64,000 nucleotides of DNA from Spirochaetota bacterium (GCA_023398165.1 JAEWSQ010000015.1:1-64000); one strand, 5' to 3'; positions 1-8,980 are shown, counted from the first letter of the stretch. The notes: a model not told the origin generated them from the letters alone. Translations and numbers: made by a program.

Positions 1-1
1 T

Positions 2-2716
2 TTACGGCAGCTCACGAAAATACAAGGCTCCTCATCAGTAACACACTACCGTTACGATAAGGCGGGACGCGTTGACCTCGTTCTTACCGGAGGAAGCGGA
101 AGTAAAGAAAGCGCCGAGGCATGGACAGAATACAAATATGAAAACAGCGGCAGAACAGTACGCGTCAACAGAGGGGATACCGTTTTTGTCACACAAAACC
201 GCAACGCCTTTGGAGACGTAACCAGTGTCATAGACGGCGAGGGAAACGTAACTCAGTACAAGTATAATGACAAGGGACAGCTCACAGATGTTATAGACCC
301 CAACGGATATACGACGAGCTATGCATACAACGCCTTAGGAAAAGTGAAGTACATTTGGTACGCCGATTCCCAGACACGGGACGCTTCGGGAAATCTCGTG
401 AGCGGAAACGCATCGATCAAATATGAGTATAATTACTTAGGTCTCGCTGCAATGGTAACTGATAAACAAGGCATCGAATGGAGCGGCGTGTACGATAAGG
501 CAGGACGCCTCATACAAGAAACAGGCAGACTCGGCCTTAATAAGGAATACACCTACGATGTTCTTGACCGCGTTACCGAGGTTAAGAGCGGCGGAGTGAT
601 TATTGAAAAATATTCATACACAAACCGGGGAAAAACCATAATCTATACCGACGGAAAGGGCAGCACGTATACATACACAAAAGACTCCTACGGAAAGCTT
701 GTAACAGAGGTAAACAGACTCGGAGTAACACAGTCCTATACCTATGAAAAAGACGGATCAGTAAAAACAAAGACAGATTTTGAATCTGATATTAAAGCCA
801 CTGACTACAATGACACAAACAGGACAAAGACCGTAAAATACAGCGACGGCCGGAAAGAAGTCTTTACTTATGCCATGAGCGGCCTCATACAGACAGCCGA
901 GACAAAGACCGGAAAGATTATGTACACCTACAACAAGGCAGGGCTTCTTATAAAACAGGAAGACATAAAAGCAGGCGAAACCACCGCTTACACCTACGAC
1001 AAAGCAGGCAGACGAACCGGTATGAACTCAGGGAATCGTGAAGTACGCTATGTCTACGGAAAGGCCGGGGAATTGCTTTCCATTAGTGACAACAAACAGC
1101 GCCTGAGTGTGAGTTATAAGTATGACTCACTCTACCGGGAAACAGAGCGCGTGTTTGGAAACGGCGTTGTGCAGAAAACGCAGTACACCGTCACAGGACA
1201 AACAGAACTTATTACAGAAGTTAACTCCCGCGGAGAACTCCTCCGTGCAGAAGGCTACGTATATGACGAAGGCGGCAGACGTATTTACACCGTAACCGAA
1301 AAAGGAGAGCTTACCAGCTACACCTACGATGCACAGAGCCGGCTTGCAGAAGTATTGTACCCGTACACCGAAGAGAAAAAAGAAAGTGACCGAAAAGAAG
1401 CGGAGGAAGAGGGGGTACATTACCTTGAAGGAAATGTAAAACCGGTGAACGTCTTTTTAAGCCTCGATGAAAAAGCGCTCATCGTACCTTTATTAGAAAA
1501 AATAGGCTGGGGAAGGAGCTCGTATCTTACGACGACACAGGTCCTCTGGCAGGAAACCTACACCTACGATGCCAACGGCAACAGGGAGAGTAAGACAACA
1601 CCCTTTGGAACTATCCGCTACTGGTACGATGCAGAGAATAGATTAACTCATTCCGGAAGCGACGAAGGAAGGGGCAGCGACTACACCTACGACGCCAACG
1701 GAAACCTCCTCACAAAAACAAATCTTTACAAAACAGAGGAGTACGAGTACAATTTATCCAATAGGATGAAAAAGTCAGTGGTAACAGATCACATAAAGAA
1801 GACAAAAACGATCACTCATTACGACTATGACGCGTTTGGACGCCGTACCCTTGTCCAGGATGAGGGAGGGAAGATAATCCGCACTCTTTACGACGGCTTG
1901 AGCTTTGACATCATTCGCGAGCAGGAAACATTCGCAGACGGGTATTTTACGAATACCAGCGATACCGGCATTGCATGGGGTGCAGTGAGCGGGGGCGACG
2001 GCAGCAGGTATCGCTACATTGGTGATGACGCGCCAGCTCAAAAAGAGCAGAACGGCTACAGCGTAACCGCAACTAATAGAGCATCGAGCAGAGTCGCCTT
2101 GTACGCGAACGGACAAGCAGTGGGAGTAAACCGGAGTTCTAACTATGCAAGCAGCGAGAGAAGCTACTTCGGCACCGACCTCATGGGGACGGTAAGATCA
2201 AGTACGACAGATAGTGGAAGCGCTGAATACTACGAGTATGATGTTTTTGGAAAGCCCTACGGAGAAAACGTGAGCGATTATGCGTACACGGGCAAGCCGT
2301 ATGACCCGACTACCGGGATGTATAATTACGGGTATAGGGATTACGTACCGCAGACAGCGCGATTCAGCACGGTAGATCCCATACGCGACGGCAGCAACTG
2401 GTTCGCTTATTGTAACAACGAGCCGGTGAACTTCCAAGATGCGTGGGGGTTGAGTTATGGTAGCCGAAAATCTGATAATCGAATGAGTGATGATAGATGG
2501 GGACAAGAAATAACTGGAAATGGAATAGATGGAAAAACCCTAAGTCAAACTGGTTGTGCCATCGTTGAGCTAAGTAATGTAATATCTTCAGTATCTGGCA
2601 GCGAGGTTTCCCCTCTTGATATTAATTTAAATAAAAGTAATTTTACCTCAGGTACAGATGATTTATTAATGAAACAAGTAGCCGAAAATAATGAATTAGT
2701 ATTTGATTATTGGTAA
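2..2716 (+). CDS. RHS/YD-repeat protein, 5' truncated by window edge
   Basis: The frame is open from base 2, so the true start lies left of the window; an internal GTG at 344 is not the start. The visible 904 residues carry many YD repeats (YTYD, YEYN, YDANGN). Near the C terminus, about bases 2280-2450, comes an RHS-core region (YDPTTGMYNYGYRDY, then FSTVDPIRDG and NNEPVNFQDAWGL). Known RHS proteins form a large shell that encloses a variable C-terminal toxin. Here the tip is only about 85 residues and becomes AT-rich after the core. It contains a GCAIVELSNVI motif that resembles the catalytic-Cys start of papain/C39-like peptidase tips, but no catalytic His follows. The TAA stop sits at the edge of an IS66-type remnant, so the tip is probably truncated. 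No immunity gene is obvious. Confidence 0.9.
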   Translation, partial: LRQLTKIQGSSSVTHYRYDKAGRVDLVLTGGSGSKESAEAWTEYKYENSGRTVRVNRGDTVFVTQNRNAFGDVTSVIDGEGNVTQYKYNDKGQLTDVIDPNGYTTSYAYNALGKVKYIWYADSQTRDASGNLVSGNASIKYEYNYLGLAAMVTDKQGIEWSGVYDKAGRLIQETGRLGLNKEYTYDVLDRVTEVKSGGVIIEKYSYTNRGKTIIYTDGKGSTYTYTKDSYGKLVTEVNRLGVTQSYTYEKDGSVKTKTDFESDIKATDYNDTNRTKTVKYSDGRKEVFTYAMSGLIQTAETKTGKIMYTYNKAGLLIKQEDIKAGETTAYTYDKAGRRTGMNSGNREVRYVYGKAGELLSISDNKQRLSVSYKYDSLYRETERVFGNGVVQKTQYTVTGQTELITEVNSRGELLRAEGYVYDEGGRRIYTVTEKGELTSYTYDAQSRLAEVLYPYTEEKKESDRKEAEEEGVHYLEGNVKPVNVFLSLDEKALIVPLLEKIGWGRSSYLTTTQVLWQETYTYDANGNRESKTTPFGTIRYWYDAENRLTHSGSDEGRGSDYTYDANGNLLTKTNLYKTEEYEYNLSNRMKKSVVTDHIKKTKTITHYDYDAFGRRTLVQDEGGKIIRTLYDGLSFDIIREQETFADGYFTNTSDTGIAWGAVSGGDGSRYRYIGDDAPAQKEQNGYSVTATNRASSRVALYANGQAVGVNRSSNYASSERSYFGTDLMGTVRSSTTDSGSAEYYEYDVFGKPYGENVSDYAYTGKPYDPTTGMYNYGYRDYVPQTARFSTVDPIRDGSNWFAYCNNEPVNFQDAWGLSYGSRKSDNRMSDDRWGQEITGNGIDGKTLSQTGCAIVELSNVISSVSGSEVSPLDINLNKSNFTSGTDDLLMKQVAENNELVFDYW

Positions 2717-2975
2717 CCGTCAAATGAACTACCCGTCGGGCTGCAAGAAGTTCCAAGGGAGAAGCTTACTCCAATCTTCATCATTTTCTGCAAGCGGTGC
2801 TTTTTCAAACACGATTCGTAAGTAGTCATGCAGATTTACCTTACAGTGCTTTGCCGTTTCCACAAGCGTATACACTTTCGATGATGTTTCGGCTCCTGTC
2901 GGACTGCCTGAAAAAAGCCAGTTCTTCCTGCCGACAACAAACGGACGAATAGCGTTTTCGCTTTTTAGGCAAAAA
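2713..2975 (-). pseudogene. IS66-family transposase C-terminal remnant
   Basis: The minus-strand frame ending at the stop in 2729-2731 reads SENAIRPFVVGRKNWLFSG, then SPTGAE, HDYLRIVFEKAP and LLPWNFLQPDG. This is the characteristic C terminus of IS66 TnpC transposases. Only about 80 codons match. Upstream, the usual IDNNLAENAIRPF context is replaced by unrelated residues and no start or DDE core is present, so it is a dead fragment. The bases from 2713 (GTAACCGTC) resemble an IS66-type terminal repeat, and they supply the stop codon of the RHS gene. The stretch 2976-3135 shows no gene. Confidence 0.8.
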
Positions 2976-3135
2976 AATATTCCTTGAAGCCAACGGCTCC
3001 GATTTTCATGCGGCTTTCTAAAGTCATTAAATGTTCGGCTTCAACTTGATAATCCGTTCTAGACTACAAGTTAAGCCTTTGGCTCTTATCTTGATCCAGA
3101 TAAGCCCCTCCCCCACCAGAAAGCTTATAAAAAAA

Positions 3136-3453
3136 TCATGCTCTTTCTTTCAGCTTTAGTATTTTTTTTGCCTCGTTAATATCAACAAGTAAGCCGGATG
3201 TATATTTGTGAAGAATACTCGTTACCAAAGACTGATACGGAAGCCCTTCTTTGGATGCAAGGTTTTTTAGGTTTTCCATATCGGTTTTAGACATACGAAT
3301 ATTCATTCGCTCAGTTTTATTTTGAGTATTAGCTGCCGCTTTAATGAGTTTAGCCCGTAAGTCAGCAGGTGCTTGTACAAAGTCTTCTGCATGGTCTTCG
3401 AACCACTGCTCTTCCTTGTCGAGAATAATATCAGCTGGATTAATTTTCTTCAT
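3136..3453 (-). CDS. CopG-type antitoxin of a type II toxin-antitoxin pair
   Basis: A 105-residue protein with an acidic N-terminal part (DKEEQWFEDHAEDFV) followed by a ribbon-helix-helix-like half (ERMNIRMSKTDMENLKNLASKEG, then LPYQSLVTSILHKY). This matches the layout of the CopG/BrnA-like antitoxin family, in which the RHH domain binds the operator and the other part masks the toxin. Its ATG lies inside the end of the upstream toxin gene (14-nt overlap), so the two are translationally coupled in the order toxin then antitoxin. Such pairs usually repress their own promoter. The family is assigned from motifs by eye. Confidence 0.75.
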   Translation of the reverse strand: MKKINPADIILDKEEQWFEDHAEDFVQAPADLRAKLIKAAANTQNKTERMNIRMSKTDMENLKNLASKEGLPYQSLVTSILHKYTSGLLVDINEAKKILKLKERA

Positions 3454-3667
3454 GTTTTGCCTCCTTCTCTTTACGGCTTGGATATATCGTTTTTAAAAAC
3501 CAATTTCCTTTGCTGTCAATTACTAAAGGAACAACAAAGGGATATCTGTTAAAATATACAATTATTCTGTATTGATCTTTTCTGGATGGATTCACTTGAG
3601 AACCGACAAAATCATTGTTAAGTATCTTCTCCAGAACCATTTCAAAGGAAACCTGCCTTGTTTCCAT
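3440..3667 (-). CDS. BrnT-like small toxin
   Basis: A 75-residue basic protein with VSFEMVLEKI, then YRIIVYFNRYPFVVPLV and WFLKTIYPSRK. This is the beta-rich layout and the TIFPSRK-type ending of small BrnT-like or DUF4258-like toxins, which act as ribonucleases in characterised members. The frame stays open upstream to about 3715, and those codons read LWNSDKNLVL. This resembles the usual family N terminus (WN..KN...L...R.VSFE), so the real protein may start earlier at a non-ATG codon. The ATG at 3665-3667 is only the conservative choice. It is first in a two-gene operon with the antitoxin. Confidence 0.65.
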   Translation of the reverse strand: METRQVSFEMVLEKILNNDFVGSQVNPSRKDQYRIIVYFNRYPFVVPLVIDSKGNWFLKTIYPSRKEKEAKHEEN

Positions 3668-4144
3668 GAGGACAAGATTTTTATCAGAGTTCCATAGTAT
3701 CTCAATTATGTTAAATTACTGTATAAGTCGCCTATTGTCAATACACAATAATAAATATTTACAAATCCGAAGACTACTCATATACTGGATAAGATGAGTA
3801 ATATGGCATCTGATAATGACACATCTGCCGAAAAAATAAAGCCAGCGAGTTTTGGAACCGAACGCAGTGAGGTGACGAAACTCGGTAAGCAAGACCGCAC
3901 AGCGGGATTGCGGCATGAGGGCGGTTACCGGATTAATCTCGTGCACCTGCATAATCTGTCCGTTTGTGTATGGTGTATTTTTACACCATACGATTCATTG
4001 TCTGTAATTGTGCAATGTCGTGTTTATGTCCTCCAATTTCTTCTCGTCCAAGTATCGTCCCTCTTCAGTATAAGGGACAAAATCGCTTACGAATTGATCA
4101 CAAATAACTATTTCCCCTGTTTTCTCTTGACAAACTCTTTAAGT
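3668..4144. other. Non-coding spacer with a dispersed repeat
   Basis: No convincing gene. An open frame at 3794-4159 has no family features, and its first half is repeat DNA. Minus-strand bases around 3750-3726 hold a TTGACA-like box that could drive the toxin-antitoxin pair. The repeat at 3846-3884 is listed separately; it is followed by a short CCGCA/TGCGG hairpin near 3895-3912. Confidence 0.5.
3846..3892. repeat. Dispersed repeat with CGAGTTT/AAACTCG arms, copy 1
   Basis: CGAGTTT at 3846-3852 pairs with AAACTCG at 3878-3884 and is followed by GTAAGC. A shorter copy in the opposite orientation lies at 45233-45261, with the same arms (CGAGTTT 45239-45245, AAACTCG 45255-45261) and the flanking GCTTAC. 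This suggests a small repeat family scattered between genes. Confidence 0.5.
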
Positions 4145-4173
4145 CATACTACTATGTAGAACATAGTAGTATG
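4127..4173 (+). promoter_or_regulatory. padR promoter and autoregulatory dyad
   Basis: TTGACA (4127-4132) and TACTAT (4150-4155) are separated by exactly 17 bp. A perfect 13-bp inverted repeat with a 3-bp spacer spans 4145-4157 and 4161-4173. It covers the -10 box, the likely transcription start and the padR ATG itself. It contains ATGT...ACAT, which recalls known PadR sites, although the spacing is shorter. The ATG has no Shine-Dalgarno sequence, so the message is almost leaderless. Autorepression by PadR is inferred. Confidence 0.75.
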
Positions 4174-4512
4174 GAAAACACAATAATAGACAGAGACATT
4201 ATCAGAAATCACATTGACACCATTATCCTGCATCTTTTGTCTGAAAAGGACAGGTACGGATACGAGGTGTATAAAGAAGTGATTGACCGCACGGAAGGTC
4301 AGTATGAGCTCAAAGAACCCTCCCTTTACTCAGCGTTCCGCCGGCTTGAGCAGAGCAAGCTCATACGTTCTTTTTGGGGCGATGAGAGTCAGGGAGGACG
4401 CCGAAAATATTATGCGCTGACGCCTGACGGGAAAAAGTATTATGCAAATTCTGTTAGTGAATGGAACAAGGTTAAACATATTATTGACACTATTTTAAAA
4501 GGAAAGAAATAA
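4171..4512 (+). CDS. PadR-family transcriptional regulator
   Basis: A 113-residue protein with the PadR winged-helix pattern: ILHLLSEKDRYGYEVYKEV at the N terminus, LKEPSLYSAFRRLEQSKLI as the recognition region, and GGRRKYYALTPDGKKYY for the wing. PadR proteins are usually repressors released by a small ligand. The gene starts at the ATG that forms the last three bases of a perfect dyad overlapping its promoter. It is first in a string of seven same-strand genes. The next gene, 9 nt away, encodes a HAAS-domain membrane protein, the usual partner of this regulator class. Confidence 0.9.
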   Translation: MENTIIDRDIIRNHIDTIILHLLSEKDRYGYEVYKEVIDRTEGQYELKEPSLYSAFRRLEQSKLIRSFWGDESQGGRRKYYALTPDGKKYYANSVSEWNKVKHIIDTILKGKK

Positions 4513-4521
4513 GAGGAATAT

Positions 4522-5172
4522 ATGAAGAGTATTGAATTCTATATAAAAGGACTATTTCGAAATATCGAAAGAACTCCGGAAATAAGCGATCAAATAGAAG
4601 AACTTTCCTGTCACATAAGGGATCGTGTTCATGATTTATGCAGTAGCGGCATGAGCGAAGATGAAGCCCTGGAAAAAACAATTCAGGATCTCGGTAATCT
4701 TGATGAACTGATAGATACCATAACCGGGAAAAAAGTGCGCCTTCCGATGAATAAAATAAACATGCTTATGACTCTTGCAGGAATAATCTACGGCGCACCG
4801 TATTTATTTTTTGTAACGGTCAGTTTGTGGAGTTGGTATATGGGCGGCGCAGCTTTATATTTAACACTGTCAGCCTTTGCAGGATATGTTATTCCTTTTA
4901 TCTTTGCGCTTATCCGCTATTGTATGTTTCCAAAGAAGACTCTTCTATGTCCTGTACCGTCTATAAGACCGGTTTTTGTCAGTATCATTGGATGGTTTTT
5001 GATTTCACTCATATGTATTATTGCAAATATGTTAATGTATTCTTCTTTTCCCATAAGTAATTACTGGTCATGGATGCCTGCTGCGGGTGTGTTTACCTGG
5101 CCTCTAATGGAAGGTGTTGTTTATTTTACAGCTCTGCATGAAAGTAAAAAGGACAAGTCTAATGCATTTTAG
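4522..5172 (+). CDS. HAAS-domain integral membrane protein
   Basis: A 216-residue protein. Residues 1-70 form a helical HAAS-like domain (IKGLFRNIERTPEISDQIEE, then MSEDEALEKTIQDLGNLDEL), and about four hydrophobic segments follow (near 78-100, 107-130, 148-170 and 182-203). HAAS domains regularly sit on membrane proteins or permeases encoded beside PadR regulators; their biochemical role is unclear. The stop overlaps the start of the next gene by 11 nt, which points to translational coupling. No catalytic motif was seen. Confidence 0.8.
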   Translation: MKSIEFYIKGLFRNIERTPEISDQIEELSCHIRDRVHDLCSSGMSEDEALEKTIQDLGNLDELIDTITGKKVRLPMNKINMLMTLAGIIYGAPYLFFVTVSLWSWYMGGAALYLTLSAFAGYVIPFIFALIRYCMFPKKTLLCPVPSIRPVFVSIIGWFLISLICIIANMLMYSSFPISNYWSWMPAAGVFTWPLMEGVVYFTALHESKKDKSNAF

Positions 5173-6439
5173 GAAAGCTTCTCTTATACTTACATGTATT
5201 TTTACATCCTGTTTTTTGTTGTGCGCTGAATCCTTAACAATTTCAAAAATACGTATTACCGTCGGGGAATCAGAATACCTTTGGAGTAAAGATGCTGATA
5301 TTGAATTAACAGGGGAAGAAGAATCATATATCAGTCCTTATACTGTTATTTCATATACTTCGCTTTTCCCTGGTAAAACAATCAATCAGGAAGATCTTGA
5401 TGATGAAGTAATGAGAACACAGATGCGCCTTGAGGATTCAGGCTTATTTTATACTGCATCGGTGCAAATTGTTCCTCCAAGAAAAAATCCAACGGAGCGT
5501 ACAATTATTATTTCTGTTACTGAGGGTTTCCTTCACCGTTTCTCGGGAGGCAATGCCTACGGTATGTATGGACTTGATGGTCTGGGCGGAGAACGTTCAT
5601 CGTTATATACCTATGCCGGGTGGAACCTTTGGGGAGTAAGCTATGCTCATGAAAATCTATTTAATAAAGGTGTAATTGCAGCAGCTTCTTTTGCATCGTA
5701 TGATCTTCTTCCTTCTTTGTTTCTTGATGATTACAGTCATACAATGCAGGGAACAATGCATATAGGAAAATATCTTACGCCTGATATTGGTCTCACTCTT
5801 TTTTCACGCATTCTTTTTACTCCGCTTATGTCATCTTTTTCAGATACTTATTCATCCGTCGGTCCTGTTATACGGGTTCATCATGATGAGTTTAAACCCT
5901 TTGATTTTTCCTGGAATATGGAAACAAGCGCTCTGTGGTATATGAATCAAACGTCATATCAGATCGCATCGAAATGGGCAATCCGTAAAAATTTTGCAGA
6001 AGATTATTTTAATGAAAAAAACTTAGGACAAAAACTTACGCTCGCGATTTTGTTAAGCGGAGGATATGAAAATAGTTCTGCTCCGGAAGCTTTATCTTTT
6101 AATCTTTATAATACTGATGCTCGAAACGTTAGGAGCGGTTATAGTAAGGAAGAACTTCTCGGTATGTCATATGCGCTGTTTTCAACTGAATTACGTTATA
6201 ATATTATATCCTTAAAAATACCTCCTGCCTTTACGTGTGGTCCTCAGGTATTTGCTTTTACTGATATTGCATTTTTAGAAACAAGAAATGCATTGGGTCA
6301 CTATAATTTTACCGATGCATATGGACTCGGTTTACGGCTTCTACTAGATAACCCCATCTTTGCTTATTTTACTTTTTCTTTCGGCTGGAATCATGAAGGT
6401 GAAGGAAGGTTTGTGTTTTCTGCAACAGGCGGATATTAA
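5162..6439 (+). CDS. Outer-membrane POTRA/beta-barrel (Omp85-like) protein
   Basis: The ATG at 5162 is preferred over an in-frame GTG at 5114 because it gives a clean signal peptide (ILTCIFTSCFLLCAES). Residues about 20-140 look like one POTRA domain: a beta strand, then FPGKTINQEDLDDEV, RLEDSGLFYTASVQI and IIISVTEGF. The remaining 280 residues alternate aromatic and polar stretches as in an outer-membrane barrel. The protein ends in ATGGY rather than a terminal Phe. At about 425 residues with one POTRA it is much shorter than BamA, so a dedicated secretion or insertion role for this operon is more likely than general assembly. Function is inferred from architecture only. Confidence 0.7.
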   Translation: MHFRKASLILTCIFTSCFLLCAESLTISKIRITVGESEYLWSKDADIELTGEEESYISPYTVISYTSLFPGKTINQEDLDDEVMRTQMRLEDSGLFYTASVQIVPPRKNPTERTIIISVTEGFLHRFSGGNAYGMYGLDGLGGERSSLYTYAGWNLWGVSYAHENLFNKGVIAAASFASYDLLPSLFLDDYSHTMQGTMHIGKYLTPDIGLTLFSRILFTPLMSSFSDTYSSVGPVIRVHHDEFKPFDFSWNMETSALWYMNQTSYQIASKWAIRKNFAEDYFNEKNLGQKLTLAILLSGGYENSSAPEALSFNLYNTDARNVRSGYSKEELLGMSYALFSTELRYNIISLKIPPAFTCGPQVFAFTDIAFLETRNALGHYNFTDAYGLGLRLLLDNPIFAYFTFSFGWNHEGEGRFVFSATGGY

Positions 6440-6486
6440 ATAGTTATTGCTGTAAAACAATAATACTTAATCAACAGGAGAAAATT

Positions 6487-7089
6487 ATGAGAAAAATAAC
6501 AGCTGTAGTAGTGATTGCTGTTTTTGCGGTAAGTGTGTATGCACAAACACTTGATGAAGATTTAAAAAAAGCTATAGTGCTCCATGACAGTGCTGCAATG
6601 GAAAACAGTGCAGATAAAGCGCTTGCCTGTCAGGAATTATTAAAGCCGTATATCGAAAAAGACGCTGTCTGCCGTGCCTATTACGGAAGCGCAGTTACCG
6701 TTGAAGCTTCTCTTTATGAGAACACTAACCCGATTAAGGCTCTTTCTTTATTAGATAAGGGTTCCGAGTTTATAGACAGTGCTGTTAAAATGGACAGCGA
6801 TAATTTTGTTGTTCGGATTATCAGGCTTTCAAACGGAATAGAAGTAAGCAGCAGTTCTCCATTAAAACGCTACAAGGTAATAAAAAATGATGTTGAATGG
6901 TTTGAACAAAACGGTATTGATTATGGTAAAGATGAGGATGCAAGGCTTTATTACAATATAGCTCTTTATTATCTTGCTGCAAATGATCTTGATTCAGCGC
7001 TCTATGCACTCGATGACTGCATTGCAACACAATCATCAGATCCCGTTGTATCTAAAGCTAAGGATTTATTACGGAGGTATGAAGAATGA
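6487..7089 (+). CDS. Periplasmic TPR-like protein of unknown function
   Basis: A 200-residue protein with a signal peptide (ITAVVVIAVFAVSVYAQ) and then all-helical sequence. The C-terminal part (YYNIALYYLAANDLDSALYALDDC) is TPR-like, so a scaffolding role in the periplasm is likely. A good ribosome site (CAGGAG) precedes the ATG. The TGA stop overlaps the next ATG (ATGA), so it is coupled to the DsbD-like gene. No enzyme motif was seen. Confidence 0.65.
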   Translation: MRKITAVVVIAVFAVSVYAQTLDEDLKKAIVLHDSAAMENSADKALACQELLKPYIEKDAVCRAYYGSAVTVEASLYENTNPIKALSLLDKGSEFIDSAVKMDSDNFVVRIIRLSNGIEVSSSSPLKRYKVIKNDVEWFEQNGIDYGKDEDARLYYNIALYYLAANDLDSALYALDDCIATQSSDPVVSKAKDLLRRYEE

Positions 7090-7748
7090 GTCTTTGGTCA
7101 GGATCCTTACAATCGTTATTATTGGGTTTATCGACAGGAACATACTGTGCCATGTATTGCGCTCCGGTGCTGCTTCCCTTAGTTACGGGTACTGATACTA
7201 TCAGTGTAAAAAAGACAACAGTTCTTACGTCGCTGTTTTTATCAGGCAGAATGATTACATATATTGTCCTTGGAATCATATGCGCTGCAGCAGGTTTACT
7301 TGTTTCAAGTTTTTTTGATCCGGTTTTTGCACGAAGATTATCGGTCATTGCCTATATTGTCTGCGGTGCAGTTCTCCTTAATAATTCGCTGCAGAAAATG
7401 AAAAAGACAGATGATTCTCCATGCAGAGGATTAAAAAAAGTTTCTGTTTTTACAGGCAATGATTATTCTTCTGCTGTATTAAGCGGTCTTGCAGTAGGTC
7501 TTCATATTTGCCCGCCGTATTGGGCAACGCTGTTTCTTTGTACACAATCCGGTTCTGCTTTTTTTGCATCTGTTTATTTCATATTCTTTTTTGCAGGAAC
7601 ACTTCCTTTTTTTATTCCTGTTTTTGCTCTTCCTTTTGCAGTTAAGAAACTTCCGGCGTTAAAAAAGATTGCACAGATTACACAGCTCTTAATTTCCGTG
7701 TACTTCATTGTATTTGCTGGAATTATTCCCTTATTTTTTTACAGATAA
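7086..7748 (+). CDS. DsbD/SafE-type (UreH-like) six-helix membrane protein
   Basis: A 220-residue protein with about six membrane segments arranged as two halves. The first half begins GLSTGTYCAMYCAPVLLPL and the second GLAVGLHICPPYWATLFL, followed by FFFAGTLPFFIPV. This matches the DsbD_2/SafE family pattern (first-half MCGP-type and second-half LPCG-type motifs, then FGLGTLP). Family members move reducing equivalents across the membrane or take part in metal and cytochrome maturation. The Cys residues in both halves are consistent with a thiol relay, but the motifs are atypical. It lies between a periplasmic TPR-like protein and a polyferredoxin, which supports an electron-transfer role. 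Confidence 0.75.
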   Translation: MSLWSGSLQSLLLGLSTGTYCAMYCAPVLLPLVTGTDTISVKKTTVLTSLFLSGRMITYIVLGIICAAAGLLVSSFFDPVFARRLSVIAYIVCGAVLLNNSLQKMKKTDDSPCRGLKKVSVFTGNDYSSAVLSGLAVGLHICPPYWATLFLCTQSGSAFFASVYFIFFFAGTLPFFIPVFALPFAVKKLPALKKIAQITQLLISVYFIVFAGIIPLFFYR

Positions 7749-7792
7749 TGTAACATACAATTTAAAAGTTTATTCTTTTTTGAGGAGTTTTT

Positions 7793-8980
7793 ATGGCAGT
7801 TAAAGTTTTATTAAGCGCATTAATGGCTTATGTAATATATTTCTTTACAATTAGTATGCATACCGGCAATATTATTTCATGGGTGTACGGCGCATTTCTT
7901 TTATATCTTTTTATAAGTATGCTATTTACCGGTAATGTAAATAAATATAGACGCATTTTTCAATTAGTATTTGCTGTCCTGTTTACAATTTCATTCATTG
8001 GAAACCTTTATGATGAAAGAGGCAGTATGGCAATAACACAAAATGCTGTATTCGAAAGCGAAATACCATTTTGTCAGCTTGTTATACCAGTCTCAATAAT
8101 TCCTTATGCATTAACAAAGACAATTATTTTCCCTGCACGGATTTCCGGTCATTATGCTTCAATAATAAGTATGCTCGTAATCTGGCTTACAGCAACCTTC
8201 ACAATCGGCAGGGGCTGGTGTTCGTGGGCCTGTTTTTACGGCGGTCTTGAAGACGGATTTTCAAGTATAAATAAAAAACAAAAAATAAAACTGCTTCCCC
8301 GGAGTAAAGAAATCCGGTATTTCCATTTTGCTTTTTTATCATTTCTTGTACTTATGGGAATAGCCTTTATGTCATCAATTTATTGCGATTGGTTCTGCCC
8401 CTTTAAACTATTAACAGAGTTCGCTCCTATTGTAGATATTCCAAGTCTTATTGCCACATTTATGTTTATGTCTATTTTCGTAGTATTCATAGTGATTCTC
8501 CCGATTCTAACAAAAAAAAGAACTCAGTGCAGTATGCTCTGTCCCTTCGGTGCTATGCAGTCTCTTTTAAATCCTGTGAGTATATACCGTGTTGTTATTG
8601 AAACTGAAAAATGTACTTCGTGCATGAAGTGTGCATCTGTCTGTCCCTTTAATGCAATAGACACCGATACTATTACCGGAAAAAAAGGCAAACCGGAAAT
8701 TACCTGTGCTAAGTGCGGTTTATGTATGGAAGTTTGTCCTCAAAAAGCAATATCTATGAAATTCAGTTTTTCAAAACTTTTAGAAAAAAAATGCGGAGTG
8801 AATACTCAAAAATCTGATACTAAAATATTCAAGTTCTTTAGGGAACTTTTAAATCCGAAATATGTTTTCATATTCAGTGCATTTACTTTTGGTGTAATAA
8901 TTTCCAGCTCATTTTCGACTGATGGAATACGAAGAATTCTATCCGGTTTATTAAGCGCCTTACAGCTTGGAGGCAATTAA
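7793..8980 (+). CDS. NapH/CcoG-like membrane polyferredoxin
   Basis: A 395-residue protein with about five membrane helices. It has the Cys motifs GWCSWACFYGG and CDWFCPFKLL in membrane-proximal positions, then CSMLCPFGA. Two ferredoxin 4Fe-4S motifs follow near residues 280-320 (CTSCMKCASVCPF and CAKCGLCMEVCPQ). This is the NapH/NosR/CcoG polyferredoxin layout, which carries electrons between the membrane and periplasmic or cytoplasmic partners. A last helix lies near 355-375. The ribosome site is GAGGAG. The stop directly abuts the next ATG. Confidence 0.9.
   Translation: MAVKVLLSALMAYVIYFFTISMHTGNIISWVYGAFLLYLFISMLFTGNVNKYRRIFQLVFAVLFTISFIGNLYDERGSMAITQNAVFESEIPFCQLVIPVSIIPYALTKTIIFPARISGHYASIISMLVIWLTATFTIGRGWCSWACFYGGLEDGFSSINKKQKIKLLPRSKEIRYFHFAFLSFLVLMGIAFMSSIYCDWFCPFKLLTEFAPIVDIPSLIATFMFMSIFVVFIVILPILTKKRTQCSMLCPFGAMQSLLNPVSIYRVVIETEKCTSCMKCASVCPFNAIDTDTITGKKGKPEITCAKCGLCMEVCPQKAISMKFSFSKLLEKKCGVNTQKSDTKIFKFFRELLNPKYVFIFSAFTFGVIISSSFSTDGIRRILSGLLSALQLGGN

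Noticed and set aside
3794..4159. Open frame of 121 codons with an ATG
   Set aside because: Its first part is the CGAGTTT repeat, the rest has no family features, and it runs into the padR promoter and dyad.
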